Source: Desulfurococcales archaeon (lineage in GTDB: Archaea; Thermoproteota; Thermoprotei_A; Sulfolobales; NBVN01). From it: 64,000 nt of DNA. Positions 1 through 8,895 of the stretch are shown in pieces. Position 1 is the first letter of the stretch. Every line of letters begins with the position of its first letter. The DNA lies in NCBI GenBank assembly GCA_023255955.1, contig JAGDWD010000004.1, forward strand, positions 51,908 through 115,907. The letters run 5' to 3'. Below the pieces are notes generated by a model that did no database searches, was not told where the DNA came from, and saw only the letters and a program-made list of their open reading frames with translations. The translations under genes were made by a program, and so were the position numbers.

Positions 1-1086
1 CTCACACGCCTCCTCAAACTGACTCATCGAAGCTGTTATAGCTACAAGCCTAACCCCACTGTAAACCTCCCTTAGGGTCTTAAGTAGGGACTCGTAAAAC
101 AGCCCAATCTTCTTAAGATTGTGGGACCTCATCCCGTAGGGTGGATTAGTCACTATAAGCTCTACGTTCAGTTCTCTATGGCTCTCCACCCTCGTTGAGT
201 CTCGGTTTAGGAAGCTTATGGTGTTAAGAACCCTAGCTGACTTAGCGTTCTCTACAGCACCCTTAAGGTGTTTAGGGCTTATCTCCATGCAGCATATTTC
301 GTAAACTGACGGGTCCACCCTCTCTAGAAGTTTCAAAGCCTCCTCCCGCTCAGTTGCTGGGTCGTGTAGTGGTAGTTTCCTGTAGGTGTATCCGTACCTA
401 AAGATGAGTAGTGGGTACTTTCTAGCTGAGTGAGCAGCCTCTATGGGGATGGTTGCCCCACCGCAGAGGGGGTCGAGTAGCGGCTGCCCTCCATACCTAC
501 CTATCCTCAACATCGCGGCTGCTATGGTGGTTTTAAGTGCTGCGGGGTGGTTGTAGACTCGATACCATCTCCTATGTAGGGACTCCCCGGTAGTGTTCAC
601 GCCTATTAGGACCTCGTTGAATCTGATGAAGACAACTATCTCGATGTCTGGATTGGTCAGGTTGACCTTCAGCCTGGTAGACCTTGAGCTAAGGTACGAC
701 TCTATAACTGCCTGCCCAACCACCCTCCTAACGTCTATACTAGTAAAGTTGTGGTTGCCCAACCTCTCTGACCTCACAGCGAAGGTATTCCACGGGTTGA
801 TGATCTCAGTGTAGTCGATGGACTTAGCTATCCTGTAGATATCCTCTAAGGACTCGAACTCCTCTCTAGCAAGAAGTAGGTACAGCTTGTTCACAGTCCT
901 AGCACTAAAGTTCAGAGAGTACATAGCCTCAATACCTGCCTTAAAGAAGACCTTACCTGCCTCAACAGACTCGACAACTACCTTAGAGATTTCCTCAAGT
1001 TCTGACCTAGCTACATCCTCCAAGCCCAGCGGGACTGTAGTGAACCACCTCAGAGCTCTACTCCCAAAAAGAACTGGAGATAGCAG
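1..1086 (-). CDS. THUMP-domain tRNA (guanine-N2)-methyltransferase, Trm14-like, 3' part cut by window edge
   Basis: The reading frame is open on the minus strand to the window edge, so the C-terminus is missing. The N-terminus carries FTTVPLGLEDVA, the opening motif of THUMP methyltransferases. A THUMP region follows, then a Rossmann methyltransferase with motif I DPLCGGATIPIEAA and the catalytic TNPPYGMR. The DPxCGxxTxxIEAA form is typical of archaeal Trm14 (m2G6 of tRNA) rather than Trm11. No in-frame ATG, GTG or TTG occurs before the FTTVP motif; the first TTG (1023) lies inside it. The boundary given here is a CTG just downstream of a likely transcription start, and it is uncertain. A BoxA-like TTTTAATA lies on the minus strand at 1117-1124. 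Confidence 0.8.
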   Translation of the reverse strand, partial: MLSPVLFGSRALRWFTTVPLGLEDVARSELEEISKVVVESVEAGKVFFKAGIEAMYSLNFSARTVNKLYLLLAREEFESLEDIYRIAKSIDYTEIINPWNTFAVRSERLGNHNFTSIDVRRVVGQAVIESYLSSRSTRLKVNLTNPDIEIVVFIRFNEVLIGVNTTGESLHRRWYRVYNHPAALKTTIAAAMLRIGRYGGQPLLDPLCGGATIPIEAAHSARKYPLLIFRYGYTYRKLPLHDPATEREEALKLLERVDPSVYEICCMEISPKHLKGAVENAKSARVLNTISFLNRDSTRVESHRELNVELIVTNPPYGMRSHNLKKIGLFYESLLKTLREVYSGVRLVAITASMSQFEEACE

Positions 1087-1113
1087 CTTTACATAAGAGC
1101 CCGCTTTGGGAGT

Positions 1114-1126
1114 GATTATTAAAACT
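1114..1126. promoter_or_regulatory. Shared AT-rich divergent promoter
   Basis: The AT-rich block ttattaaaac lies between the methyltransferase and the dehydrogenase. It reads as a BoxA on both strands, with about 25-33 bases to the expected leaderless starts on each side. Inferred from position only. Confidence 0.45.
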
Positions 1127-1158
1127 TCGATTGTTCTAACTATGGGTGAATTAGGGGA

Positions 1159-2223
1159 ATGCGGGTAGTTGTTCTTGGTGCTGGGAGGGTCGGTTCCCTC
1201 ATAGCTCGAGAGCTTAGTAAGCTATTCGAAGTCACTGTCGTGGACTTAGATAAGAGGAAGCTCGAGGCTTTGGGGAGGGAGGTAGCCACCCTGTCTATGG
1301 ATGTAAGTAGCGAGGATAAGTTAGTTGAGGTAGTGAGGGGCTATGAACTCGTAGTTGACGCCCTCCCGGGTAGTCTAGGACTGCGTGTGCTTAGGGCGTG
1401 TGTGAGAGGGAGGAAAGACCTCGTCGACGTATCGTTCATGCCTGAGGAAGTGCTCACCATGAAGGAGGACGTGTTTAGTGCTGGGATTACTGCTGTAGTT
1501 GACGCAGGTTTCGCTCCGGGGTTGAGTAACATGATGGTTGGTAGGGCTTTAGCAGATTTCGGCTACTTAGACTCTGTGGAGATAAATGTTGGTGGGTTAC
1601 CTAAGACACCTAAGCCACCCCTCTACCACATGGTTCTCTTCTCGGTGAGGGACCTCATAGACGAGTACCTCAGGCCTGCGAGGATGATTAGAGAGGGTCG
1701 GCTAGTCTACTTAGACCCCCTCAGCGTGGTCGAGAAAGTGAGCATCACGGGCTTCGAGCTCGAGAGATTTCCAACTGACGGGCTTAGAACTATGCTGAGC
1801 ACTGTAGGAGCCCGCAACATGGTGGAGTACACCCTCAGATGGCCCGGTCACCTGGAGAGGATGAGGGTTCTTAAGGAGCTAGGTTTCTTCAGTAAGGATA
1901 ATCTGGAGAGGACTATCCAGACCATAGCTCCCCACATGACTTACGAAGGTGAGGACATGTCCTTAATGGAGGTCGTTATTAGATACGGTAATAAGGAGGT
2001 CAGATACCTACTGTACGATGAGGCTGTAGGTGGGGATACATCGATGGCTAGAGTGACCGGCTACACAGCTACCTACATAGCCCACCTACTAGCTAGGGGG
2101 AAGGTGGAGAGGGGGTTGATACCGCCAGAACACCTAGGAACTAGGCAGGACACATTCAACTACGTCGTAGAGAACCTCAGGTCTAGAGGGGTTAGGATAG
2201 AGCAGAAGGTTACGTATCCCTAG
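1159..2223 (+). CDS. Saccharopine dehydrogenase-family NAD(P)-dependent oxidoreductase
   Basis: A 354-residue protein with an N-terminal Rossmann fold (VVLGAGRVGS, residues 4-13) and an acidic VVDLDKRK at the end of strand 2, which suggests NAD(H). The region DAGFAPGLSNMMVGRAL is characteristic of the saccharopine dehydrogenase / lysine 6-dehydrogenase / carboxynorspermidine reductase family. The family interconverts amino acids and imine adducts; which substrate is used here cannot be read from sequence. It stands alone, divergent from a tRNA methyltransferase and convergent with a CDF-like transporter. The ATG at 1159 is chosen because it lies immediately before the nucleotide-binding strand and about 35 bases from an AT-rich BoxA. 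Confidence 0.8.
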   Translation: MRVVVLGAGRVGSLIARELSKLFEVTVVDLDKRKLEALGREVATLSMDVSSEDKLVEVVRGYELVVDALPGSLGLRVLRACVRGRKDLVDVSFMPEEVLTMKEDVFSAGITAVVDAGFAPGLSNMMVGRALADFGYLDSVEINVGGLPKTPKPPLYHMVLFSVRDLIDEYLRPARMIREGRLVYLDPLSVVEKVSITGFELERFPTDGLRTMLSTVGARNMVEYTLRWPGHLERMRVLKELGFFSKDNLERTIQTIAPHMTYEGEDMSLMEVVIRYGNKEVRYLLYDEAVGGDTSMARVTGYTATYIAHLLARGKVERGLIPPEHLGTRQDTFNYVVENLRSRGVRIEQKVTYP

Positions 2224-2243
2224 GGCTTAATCTAGGTAGGATC

Positions 2244-3311
2244 TCACCTAGTTCTCGTAGAGCGGGTTACGCTCTTCTTACGGATCGGGTAGAACTTAAC
2301 GTCTATGTGGTACACTAACCCGGAGCTTTCCCGCACTATTTTTATGATTCTCCTCCTGATTTTGTGGAGCTCTAGGACAGTTATCCTCGGGTTGACGTCT
2401 ATGGAGACCTCCACTACCGAGAACGAGCCAAGCTTTCTCGCGATTACGTTCCTGACCTTAGCCTTCCCGGGGTCGAGTTCTGTGAGCTTGGTTAGTAAGT
2501 ACGACTCTAGGTCGGGAACCCTATTCGAGCCTGTGAACGCCCTGATGTTGTCTTTGAATACTTCTAGGAGGCTGTGAGCTACGAACAGCATTAGTATGAA
2601 GGTGAAAAATAGCTCCATAACGTAGCTACGAGTAGTAGTGGTCACCACTATCCCGATGGAGGCTATGATCGAAGCTGCCAGATCTATTAAGGCGTGTGCT
2701 GAGTCGAAATTCAGTATCTCCACCCTGTACTTGAGGTAGTTCCTTCTCTGAATTACGAACATTGAGCCAGTTATCGTAGCTCCGGTAATCGTTGCTACTA
2801 GGGGTACGTAACCTACGTAGGACGGGGCCCCACTCTCAGCTATGGATCTCAGGTAGTCAATGAAGAAGTAGCTGTAGGTAGCTAACACAGTTACCGAACC
2901 TAAGCTAACGATCACCCCCTCCAACATTAAGATCGACCAAGGGAATCTCCTACTTAACCTACTAGCTAGGTATAGCACTAGAAGTAGAACCCCCTCCAGC
3001 ACCGTGTCCACGACCCAGTGGAGGAGGTCTGTCATTAATATGAGGCCACCACTCACTAGGAACACGAGAGCACCAACTACGGTTCCAGCTAGTGATAACA
3101 GGAAAGAGAGTAGTAGAGCTCTAGAAGCTCCCCTAAGTCTCAGCCCGAGGCTTTTAGGGCCTCCAGTACCCGAATTCCTCCCAGTTGGCGACCTATTCAC
3201 TACCCAGTTAACCCCTGGTCCCAGCATGATGCGCTCACCGAGCTTAATCCAACTACGTGGAGCCCTGCTGAAGCTAGTGCTACAGATTCCCCATCTATGT
3301 CGGCCCCTCAC
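2244..3311 (-). CDS. Cation diffusion facilitator-like membrane transporter
   Basis: The protein has about six hydrophobic segments, then a soluble C-terminal domain rich in beta and alpha elements, which is the CDF layout. Two HxxxD sites of the family can be seen: TDLLHWVVD in the second segment and DSAHALIDLAAS in the fifth. CDF proteins export divalent metals (Zn, Mn, Fe, Co) by antiport. The GTG start at 3311 gives 355 residues with an N-terminal extension of about 55 mostly polar residues; ATG 3227 is an alternative. BoxA-like ATTTAAATG at 3367-3375 and TATATAGG near 3350 precede it. The metal is unknown. Confidence 0.7.
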   Translation of the reverse strand: MRGRHRWGICSTSFSRAPRSWIKLGERIMLGPGVNWVVNRSPTGRNSGTGGPKSLGLRLRGASRALLLSFLLSLAGTVVGALVFLVSGGLILMTDLLHWVVDTVLEGVLLLVLYLASRLSRRFPWSILMLEGVIVSLGSVTVLATYSYFFIDYLRSIAESGAPSYVGYVPLVATITGATITGSMFVIQRRNYLKYRVEILNFDSAHALIDLAASIIASIGIVVTTTTRSYVMELFFTFILMLFVAHSLLEVFKDNIRAFTGSNRVPDLESYLLTKLTELDPGKAKVRNVIARKLGSFSVVEVSIDVNPRITVLELHKIRRRIIKIVRESSGLVYHIDVKFYPIRKKSVTRSTRTR

Positions 3312-3507
3312 AGCTGATGATCATCGGGGAACGTGCTTACCTATCCTCACCTATATAGTGTTCCACACATTTAAATCACCATAAAACTATGTCAGGACCT
3401 CCTAGTCACGACCTAGGTGTAGTTCCCTAGTCGAGCAGGGTCTGGAACTAGGTTGGTTTGGTGGTTGAACTGGAGATCTCTGTTCAGGGCGGGGTGGAGG
3501 TTTGTTA

Positions 3508-4794
3508 TCATATTATACATTTAGCTAACCCAGTACTATAGACACACTCACTACAACCTACTTCATTACCGTAACAATCGAAACCGTTTTCATTAATGTA
3601 CCAGCAGTTTAGTGTAGATAGGTTGCAGTCTGGGCACCACGGTACGTTCTTAGAGAACTCTCTCCTAATGCTCCTGAAAGTAATGTACTTAGGCTTCATC
3701 CATATATCCCTCAACCTCTCTCTCCACAGGTCACCGAAAATCACTCTACGAATAATCTTATAATGGTTATTTACGAATAGTGGGTGCTCGTATGCTAGAT
3801 CCATACATGGTGCTACCAAGCCGTCATACCTTACGTAGACGTAGTCCCCATCAATATACGGGCATGAACGTCTATTAGCGTCAGCATAGACCTCCGGTAA
3901 GTTAATCGTTAATCCCATTTCAATAGCTCTACTCCTAGCTTCCGCTAGTGTTCTTGAAGTCTCCTCCAGGATGGTTTTTCTTTCTAGCGCGTACTTAATG
4001 TTTGCTGTATTTAAGCTATAGCCCCTCCTTATAGCCTCCTCATATATTTTACTATATATTGCTTGCCACCCGATTTCCGGCTCTAAATGACTTTGCCTTC
4101 TAAGAACCTCTATGAAGGCGTAATGAGAGATCTTCTCCCACTCTTCCAGCCCTATCTTCTCAACGAGTTTAACTGGGTATTCACTGGATAAGCTATAGAG
4201 GGTTTGATCTGCTAGAGTGCTCGTATATGTTATTAAGTGACTTATGGTTAGCTCGTCGATACCTAATTTCACTACTTCATTGAGTAGGTCGAGTAGTTCT
4301 CTAAGATTTTCCCTCATTAGTATAGCGGCTACACTTACCTTACCACCACGCTTTCTAGCTACTTTCACAGCCTCCGCGAGATTGTGGAGTAAAGGGTACT
4401 GGGAGCTACCTACCCTAATGCTACTTAACTTAATGAGGTCACCGCTGTCGACACTGAATACTAGCTCGTTTAACCCGCTACTGAATAGCTTCTCAACAAG
4501 CTCTGAGGTTGCTAGAGAGCCGTTCGTAACTACAAGTATATGTGTTGAATCTCCGAACACTCTCCTATATTCCTTAATGAATAATGGAAGGTCCGGATGT
4601 AGTAGTGGCTCACCAAATCCATAGAGTGCTAGTCTCTCTAGTGCTGTGCTCACCTCATTCACTATCTTACTAAATAGCTTAGGGTCGAGTAAGCCGTACT
4701 TCTCGCTCCTCCATGTTCTCCTCATACACATAACACAGTCGAAATTACATCTATTAGTGACCTCTATCTGTAGACTGCGTGGAGCATTACTCAT
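3508..4794 (-). CDS. Radical SAM maturase of a tungsten oxidoreductase (SPASM type)
   Basis: A 428-residue radical SAM protein. The SAM-cluster motif CNFDCVMC lies at residues 16-23, and YGFGEPLLHPDL matches the GGEP-type SAM-binding segment. The C-terminus is rich in cysteine (CPDCNLSTLNC and further cysteines to the end), which is a SPASM/twitch region for auxiliary Fe-S clusters. Proteins of this kind next to AOR-family genes are annotated as tungsten-cofactor oxidoreductase maturases. Here it follows a MoaD-like gene (6-base gap) and an AOR gene, all on the minus strand, so one transcript is likely. The function is inferred from this context; the exact modification is not known to me. Confidence 0.8.
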   Translation of the reverse strand: MSNAPRSLQIEVTNRCNFDCVMCMRRTWRSEKYGLLDPKLFSKIVNEVSTALERLALYGFGEPLLHPDLPLFIKEYRRVFGDSTHILVVTNGSLATSELVEKLFSSGLNELVFSVDSGDLIKLSSIRVGSSQYPLLHNLAEAVKVARKRGGKVSVAAILMRENLRELLDLLNEVVKLGIDELTISHLITYTSTLADQTLYSLSSEYPVKLVEKIGLEEWEKISHYAFIEVLRRQSHLEPEIGWQAIYSKIYEEAIRRGYSLNTANIKYALERKTILEETSRTLAEARSRAIEMGLTINLPEVYADANRRSCPYIDGDYVYVRYDGLVAPCMDLAYEHPLFVNNHYKIIRRVIFGDLWRERLRDIWMKPKYITFRSIRREFSKNVPWCPDCNLSTLNCWYINENGFDCYGNEVGCSECVYSTGLAKCII

Positions 4795-4800
4795 CGTCTG

Positions 4801-5076
4801 CTATCCACCTGCTAAAGGAGGAAATATAGCTATCGTATCCCCCTCACCTAGTTTTAGGTCCTTAACGAACTGTATGTGCCTACCGTTGACAAGGATAATT
4901 CTATCATTTCTAAATCCTTCGTTGGTTAGTACATCATCTATGAAGTCCCTACCAAGAACTTCACCAGCCTTCTCAATTACCTCTCTAAAATCACCTCTTT
5001 CTGATTCGATCTCAATTTCTCTCACACCGTACTTATCTCTCAAGGTCGCAAATAGGAGTATCTTGACCCTAACCAA
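4801..5076 (-). CDS. MoaD/ThiS-family ubiquitin-like sulfur carrier
   Basis: A 91-residue beta-grasp protein ending in FPPLAGG. The C-terminal Gly-Gly is the site where MoaD-type carriers are adenylated and thiocarboxylated to donate sulfur to the pterin dithiolene. The N-terminal VRVKILLFATLRDKYG is typical of MoaD. It sits between an AOR gene (34-base gap) and the radical SAM maturase (6-base gap), so it probably serves the tungstopterin cofactor of this oxidoreductase. The start is TTG. Confidence 0.85.
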   Translation of the reverse strand: MVRVKILLFATLRDKYGVREIEIESERGDFREVIEKAGEVLGRDFIDDVLTNEGFRNDRIILVNGRHIQFVKDLKLGEGDTIAIFPPLAGG

Positions 5077-5110
5077 GGAAAAACACCTTAAGGTTTAAGT
5101 GAATTTAAAC

Positions 5111-6961
5111 TTAAAGCTCTATCCTAAGCTCCCTGAGTTTCTCAGGTGTTGGGATACCGTTCACCCATCCTCTTAACTCGTAGTACTCCTTCAGCATTAC
5201 ATCTAATTCAACTACATGTCCCTTAGCTGGTCCTTCCGGCATAGGCTCCTTCAGTAATCTAGGTGGTAATGTGTCGTCCTTTGCTGAGAACCCGTATAGG
5301 GACATTATGTACCTCTCTAGGTTGTATATCCTCTCACCAATCCTCATAACGTCTTCTTCGGTGAAGCTGTATCCCGCTACCGCATTAAATAGCCTTGCGT
5401 AGTCCCTAGCACCGATCTCGAATGTCGTGAATAAGCAGTTAACAGCTGAGTTCACTACGCTTGTTAGGTCCTGGAATATCTTCGCTAGCTTCGCTTTCCC
5501 GGTCGGGGTGAGCGGGTCTGTCTTCTCCGGTATGCCAAGCACCTCTGAAGCTATGGTATAGCCAGATACGTGACACCCTCCTCTATTTGCTGTAGCGTAA
5601 TTCAATCCGATGCCCTTCGCGGCTCTCGGGTCATAAGCTGGTAGTTCCAGCCCTTTAACACTCATACTTAACTCCGGAGCACCATACATTTCTGCCAGTC
5701 TCTTACTTCCAAGAGCGAGCTTAGCCCCGAAGCCAGCTTTATATGCCGTCCTCCACACGGCCTCAACTAGTGCGGCTGGGTTACCGAACCTTAAGTCTAG
5801 GCCCTCTAGATCCTCCTCAGGTATCAACTTCCTCTCATATAGCTCCATAGCCGTCGCGATGGTGGATCCCATGCTTATTGTATCTATCCCCAGCTCATCA
5901 CAGAAATGATTAGCCTTTATTACCGCCTCAAGGTCCATTACACCAGTATCGTTTCCGAGAGCCCATACAGACTCGTACTCAGGGCCCTCAGTATACAGTA
6001 TCTGGTAAGGTCCGAACTGTACACGAGTTACCCTACCACACGCTATCTGACATCCCCAGCACGGTCTACGCTTAATAAGGTACTTCGACGCTAGCGTCTC
6101 ACCACTTATCTTATCTGCCTCAGGGTTGTAACCGGTCTGCCAGTTCTTATAGGGTAGCCCACCAATCTGGTTTATTATGTTTACTAGTATAGCTGTACCG
6201 TACTGCGGTAACCCACTCCCAGTAACAGGGTTCTTCCTCATTCTCTCAGCCATTTCAGCAACTAGCTTCCTGTACTCCTCCACATTAGCTACCTGTGGCT
6301 GATGATCGCCTGCTACAACAACTGCTTTAAGTTTCTTAGATCCCATCACAGCTCCTAAACCTGTTCTACCAGCTGCTCTATGCTCGTCGTTCATTATGTT
6401 GGCGAAGAGAACCTTGTTTTCACCAGCTGGGCCTATACACGCCACGCTAGTATTCCTATGTCTGACCCTCTCCCTCAGGACCCTCGTTGTAGTGAAAGTG
6501 TTCAGTCCCCATAGATCCTCAGCATTACGAATATCGACATGACCATTCACTATCTCTATATATACAGGCTTCTCAGCAGCACCTTCAATAAATATCATAT
6601 CATAACCAGCAAACTTCATGAACGGACCGAACTCACCACCACTATTAGCACTACCAACAGAACCGGTTAACGGACTCCTCAATGCCATAACATGATATCT
6701 CCCGGGTGAGGGAATACCTACGATACCTGTGATAGGCCCCGTAGCAAATACTAACACATTTTCCGGCCCGAGAGGATCGATATCCCTTGGGGAAACACCC
6801 TTACTCATATACTCCTTCAAGTACCTCCTATACAGCACGTAGAGTGCGTACCCTTTCCCACCAATATATTTTTCTGCTATACCCGGGTCAATAGGTTCCT
6901 CACGAATAGTACCGTCAGTTAGATTAACGAATAGTGTCTTACCAATGTACCCTCCCTTCAA
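5111..6961 (-). CDS. Tungsten-containing aldehyde ferredoxin oxidoreductase
   Basis: A 616-residue AOR-family protein, close to the usual length (about 605-620). The N-terminal domain contains the pterin-binding TGPITGI and SGGEFGPFMKFAG segments. The cluster motif CWGCQIAC near residue 300 gives three cysteine ligands, and the fourth is in VNCLF near residue 500. The family oxidises aldehydes to carboxylic acids with ferredoxin, using a bis-tungstopterin and one [4Fe-4S] cluster in the cytoplasm. It heads a minus-strand operon with MoaD-like and radical SAM genes. The start is TTG with an upstream GGTGA. Substrate (broad aldehyde, formaldehyde or glyceraldehyde-3-phosphate) cannot be told. 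Confidence 0.92.
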   Translation of the reverse strand: MKGGYIGKTLFVNLTDGTIREEPIDPGIAEKYIGGKGYALYVLYRRYLKEYMSKGVSPRDIDPLGPENVLVFATGPITGIVGIPSPGRYHVMALRSPLTGSVGSANSGGEFGPFMKFAGYDMIFIEGAAEKPVYIEIVNGHVDIRNAEDLWGLNTFTTTRVLRERVRHRNTSVACIGPAGENKVLFANIMNDEHRAAGRTGLGAVMGSKKLKAVVVAGDHQPQVANVEEYRKLVAEMAERMRKNPVTGSGLPQYGTAILVNIINQIGGLPYKNWQTGYNPEADKISGETLASKYLIKRRPCWGCQIACGRVTRVQFGPYQILYTEGPEYESVWALGNDTGVMDLEAVIKANHFCDELGIDTISMGSTIATAMELYERKLIPEEDLEGLDLRFGNPAALVEAVWRTAYKAGFGAKLALGSKRLAEMYGAPELSMSVKGLELPAYDPRAAKGIGLNYATANRGGCHVSGYTIASEVLGIPEKTDPLTPTGKAKLAKIFQDLTSVVNSAVNCLFTTFEIGARDYARLFNAVAGYSFTEEDVMRIGERIYNLERYIMSLYGFSAKDDTLPPRLLKEPMPEGPAKGHVVELDVMLKEYYELRGWVNGIPTPEKLRELRIEL

Positions 6962-6977
6962 AACATTTCACCACATG

Positions 6978-7010
6978 ATTATATTTTAAAGAGAGGTTTA
7001 TATATTTTAT
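6978..7010 (-). promoter_or_regulatory. Promoter of the AOR operon
   Basis: Two strongly AT-rich BoxA-like blocks (TTTAAAATATA and TATAAAATATATAAACC on the minus strand) lie 20-50 bases upstream of the AOR start. Confidence 0.5.
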
Positions 7011-7078
7011 ACTGTTCATAACAATATAAAATGTTTGTAATCATATCGACTACGCAAATTAAAATAAAATCGGTTTTG

Positions 7079-7243
7079 CTAGGATGTCATGTTTAAATCG
7101 ATTCTAAGTAGATTTTCAAGTTGCTCAATATATTTAAAGCCGTGGTCAGGAAATACGAGTACATAGTCTCCCTCCTCCAGCCCCCAACAAGCTAGTGGTA
7201 AGCTAATCCAGCTAAACATATCGAGCTTATTACCTGAGGTCGT
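7079..7243 (-). pseudogene. Remnant C-terminus of O-phosphoserine sulfhydrylase / cysteine synthase
   Basis: This is a 54-codon open stretch bounded upstream by a stop. It contains GDYVLVFPDHGFKYIEQLEN, which lines up with the end of archaeal O-phosphoserine sulfhydrylases; from memory, the Aeropyrum enzyme ends in GDYVVVVPDTGFKY. No PLP lysine, substrate loop or N-terminal domain is present. It lies head-to-head with serK, whose product O-phosphoserine is the substrate of this enzyme. The likely reading is a gene decayed to its last exon-like fragment. It could instead be a small expressed ORF from ATG 7219. Confidence 0.5.
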
Positions 7244-7272
7244 TTAGTGTTAGCGGGTGACTCTAAAGTGGA

Positions 7273-7803
7273 ATGTCATTAACAGACTTCCTCAGATGTC
7301 TACTGGGCACTGACAGGCTCTACCCGTGGATAGAGCCACCGAAACTACATCTAAGAACATGTCTCGTCGAGGTATCTCTTCTAGCACCCCACGAGGACAT
7401 AGATAGAGAGCATCTAAACCTTATTGAGGAAGATATTACTAGATCTAACTACGTGAAATATCCTCTAGTTGTCGATGTAAGGACCTTCATAGTCCTCGAC
7501 GGCCACCACAGGCTAGAGGCTCTAAAGGAACTGGGATTCAGATATGTACCCGTATTCTTCGTGGACTACGCTGAGAACTACGTAGATGTCTACCCGTTCA
7601 GGAAGGACGTTAAGGTAAGTAAGAGCTCTGTGGTATATAAGGTTCTTGCTGAGAGATCCCTATATCCACCTAAAACTACTAGACACATATATCAAGGGAT
7701 ATCGATACTCTCTACCTTCACACCTCTACAACTACTTGAAGCTCCTCATAGATACTCCAGTACCCTACTTATAGCTCCAAACATTGTTTGCTACGGATGG
7801 TAG
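7273..7803 (+). CDS. serK: SerK-like free serine kinase (ParB/Srx fold)
   Basis: A 176-residue protein with the ParB/sulfiredoxin fold. The substrate and nucleotide motif DGHHR is at residues 76-80, and APHED matches the region of the catalytic Glu of Thermococcus SerK (here Glu41). A conserved PKTTRH stands near the C-terminus, as in the Thermococcus enzyme. SerK phosphorylates L-serine with ADP to give O-phosphoserine for cysteine synthesis. The protein is shorter than the Thermococcus enzyme because a central helical segment is absent. A remnant of the next pathway enzyme lies directly upstream on the other strand. Confidence 0.8.
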   Translation: MSLTDFLRCLLGTDRLYPWIEPPKLHLRTCLVEVSLLAPHEDIDREHLNLIEEDITRSNYVKYPLVVDVRTFIVLDGHHRLEALKELGFRYVPVFFVDYAENYVDVYPFRKDVKVSKSSVVYKVLAERSLYPPKTTRHIYQGISILSTFTPLQLLEAPHRYSSTLLIAPNIVCYGW

Positions 7804-8007
7804 GTACTTCCATATTATTTGTTTCTATTCATTTTCTTAGGTCTAGTAGGTTTGTAGCTTTTTTACTATGGTTGTGTGGTGTTCTGGGAAGCTTTAGTCT
7901 ATGTTGTCTGCTGCTCTACTGGTGAGCAGTTCCTTGGAGGAATAAAATAGGTAGAGAGTAAATATTAGAGAGAATTTACGGTAAAAATATTATTGGTTTT
8001 GTGTTCG

Positions 8008-8895
8008 TCAGTACCTTCTCAGCCTCGGGTTGAAGTATATCTCAAGCCCTCTACCTACCATCATGACGGACATGACGGTTACAGCTATCATCAGTCCAGG
8101 AGGTAGGAACCACCACCACAACCCCAGTATCGGGGCGTTCTTAACCATCGCGAAGTTCAGTATAGTGCCCCAACTCTTCACTGTCGGGTCTCCCAGGCCT
8201 AGGAAGCTGAGGGTTGCTTCTGTGAGCATAGCGTTGCCTGTCCTGACAACTATCTCGACAAGTATTATCGGTGCTATGTTAGGGAGTATGTGTCTGAATA
8301 TTATCCTACGCGATGAAGCACCGAGGGCTAGGGTGGCCTCTATATACGGCCTCTCCTTAAGTGAGAGGGTTGCCGACCTAGTGAGCCTCGCTACCGGGGG
8401 CCAAGATGTCAGGGCTATGGCTAGGATCACCGAGTAGTACATCGGCAGTCTCCCAGTCCTGATGATTACAGCCGCTAGGAAAATCGAGAACAGTAGTGAC
8501 GGTATGGATAGCCATATATCGGTAATCCTCATGAGGATCTCATCAACTACCCTACCGTAGTAGCCGGCTGACACACCTACCAGAGTACCCAACGTGGTGG
8601 CTGTCACAGCAGCTACGAACCCTATGAAGAGGGATGCCCTGGCACCGTAGATAAGCTCGCTGAATATGTCCTGACCTATGTCGTTAGTTCCAAGCAGGTG
8701 CTTCGGGCTAGGAGGCTCGTACGGCCTACCAACCCTCGCGAACGGGTTGTATGGTGCTATGTAGTCAGCAAATACTGCTATAAACACTATAACTGCCAGT
8801 ATCACCAACCCAACTATGGCAGCTCTATCCCTCCTAAACACGCTCCAGAACTCCCTTAACTTATACTGCCAACTGTAGACATTTACTGAGCTCAT
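8008..8895 (-). CDS. Oligopeptide ABC transporter permease, DppC type (set 1)
   Basis: A 295-residue inner-membrane permease with an N-terminal transmembrane segment, the LGTNDIGQDIFSELIYGAR segment typical of DppC/OppC, five further hydrophobic segments, and the ABC-coupling loop EATLALGASSRRIIFRHILP (EAA motif). It overlaps dppB by 4 bases and ends the minus-strand set binding protein, dppB, dppC. No DppD/DppF ATPase follows. The substrate class is oligopeptides or, as often in archaea, oligosaccharides. Confidence 0.9.
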   Translation of the reverse strand: MSSVNVYSWQYKLREFWSVFRRDRAAIVGLVILAVIVFIAVFADYIAPYNPFARVGRPYEPPSPKHLLGTNDIGQDIFSELIYGARASLFIGFVAAVTATTLGTLVGVSAGYYGRVVDEILMRITDIWLSIPSLLFSIFLAAVIIRTGRLPMYYSVILAIALTSWPPVARLTRSATLSLKERPYIEATLALGASSRRIIFRHILPNIAPIILVEIVVRTGNAMLTEATLSFLGLGDPTVKSWGTILNFAMVKNAPILGLWWWFLPPGLMIAVTVMSVMMVGRGLEIYFNPRLRRY

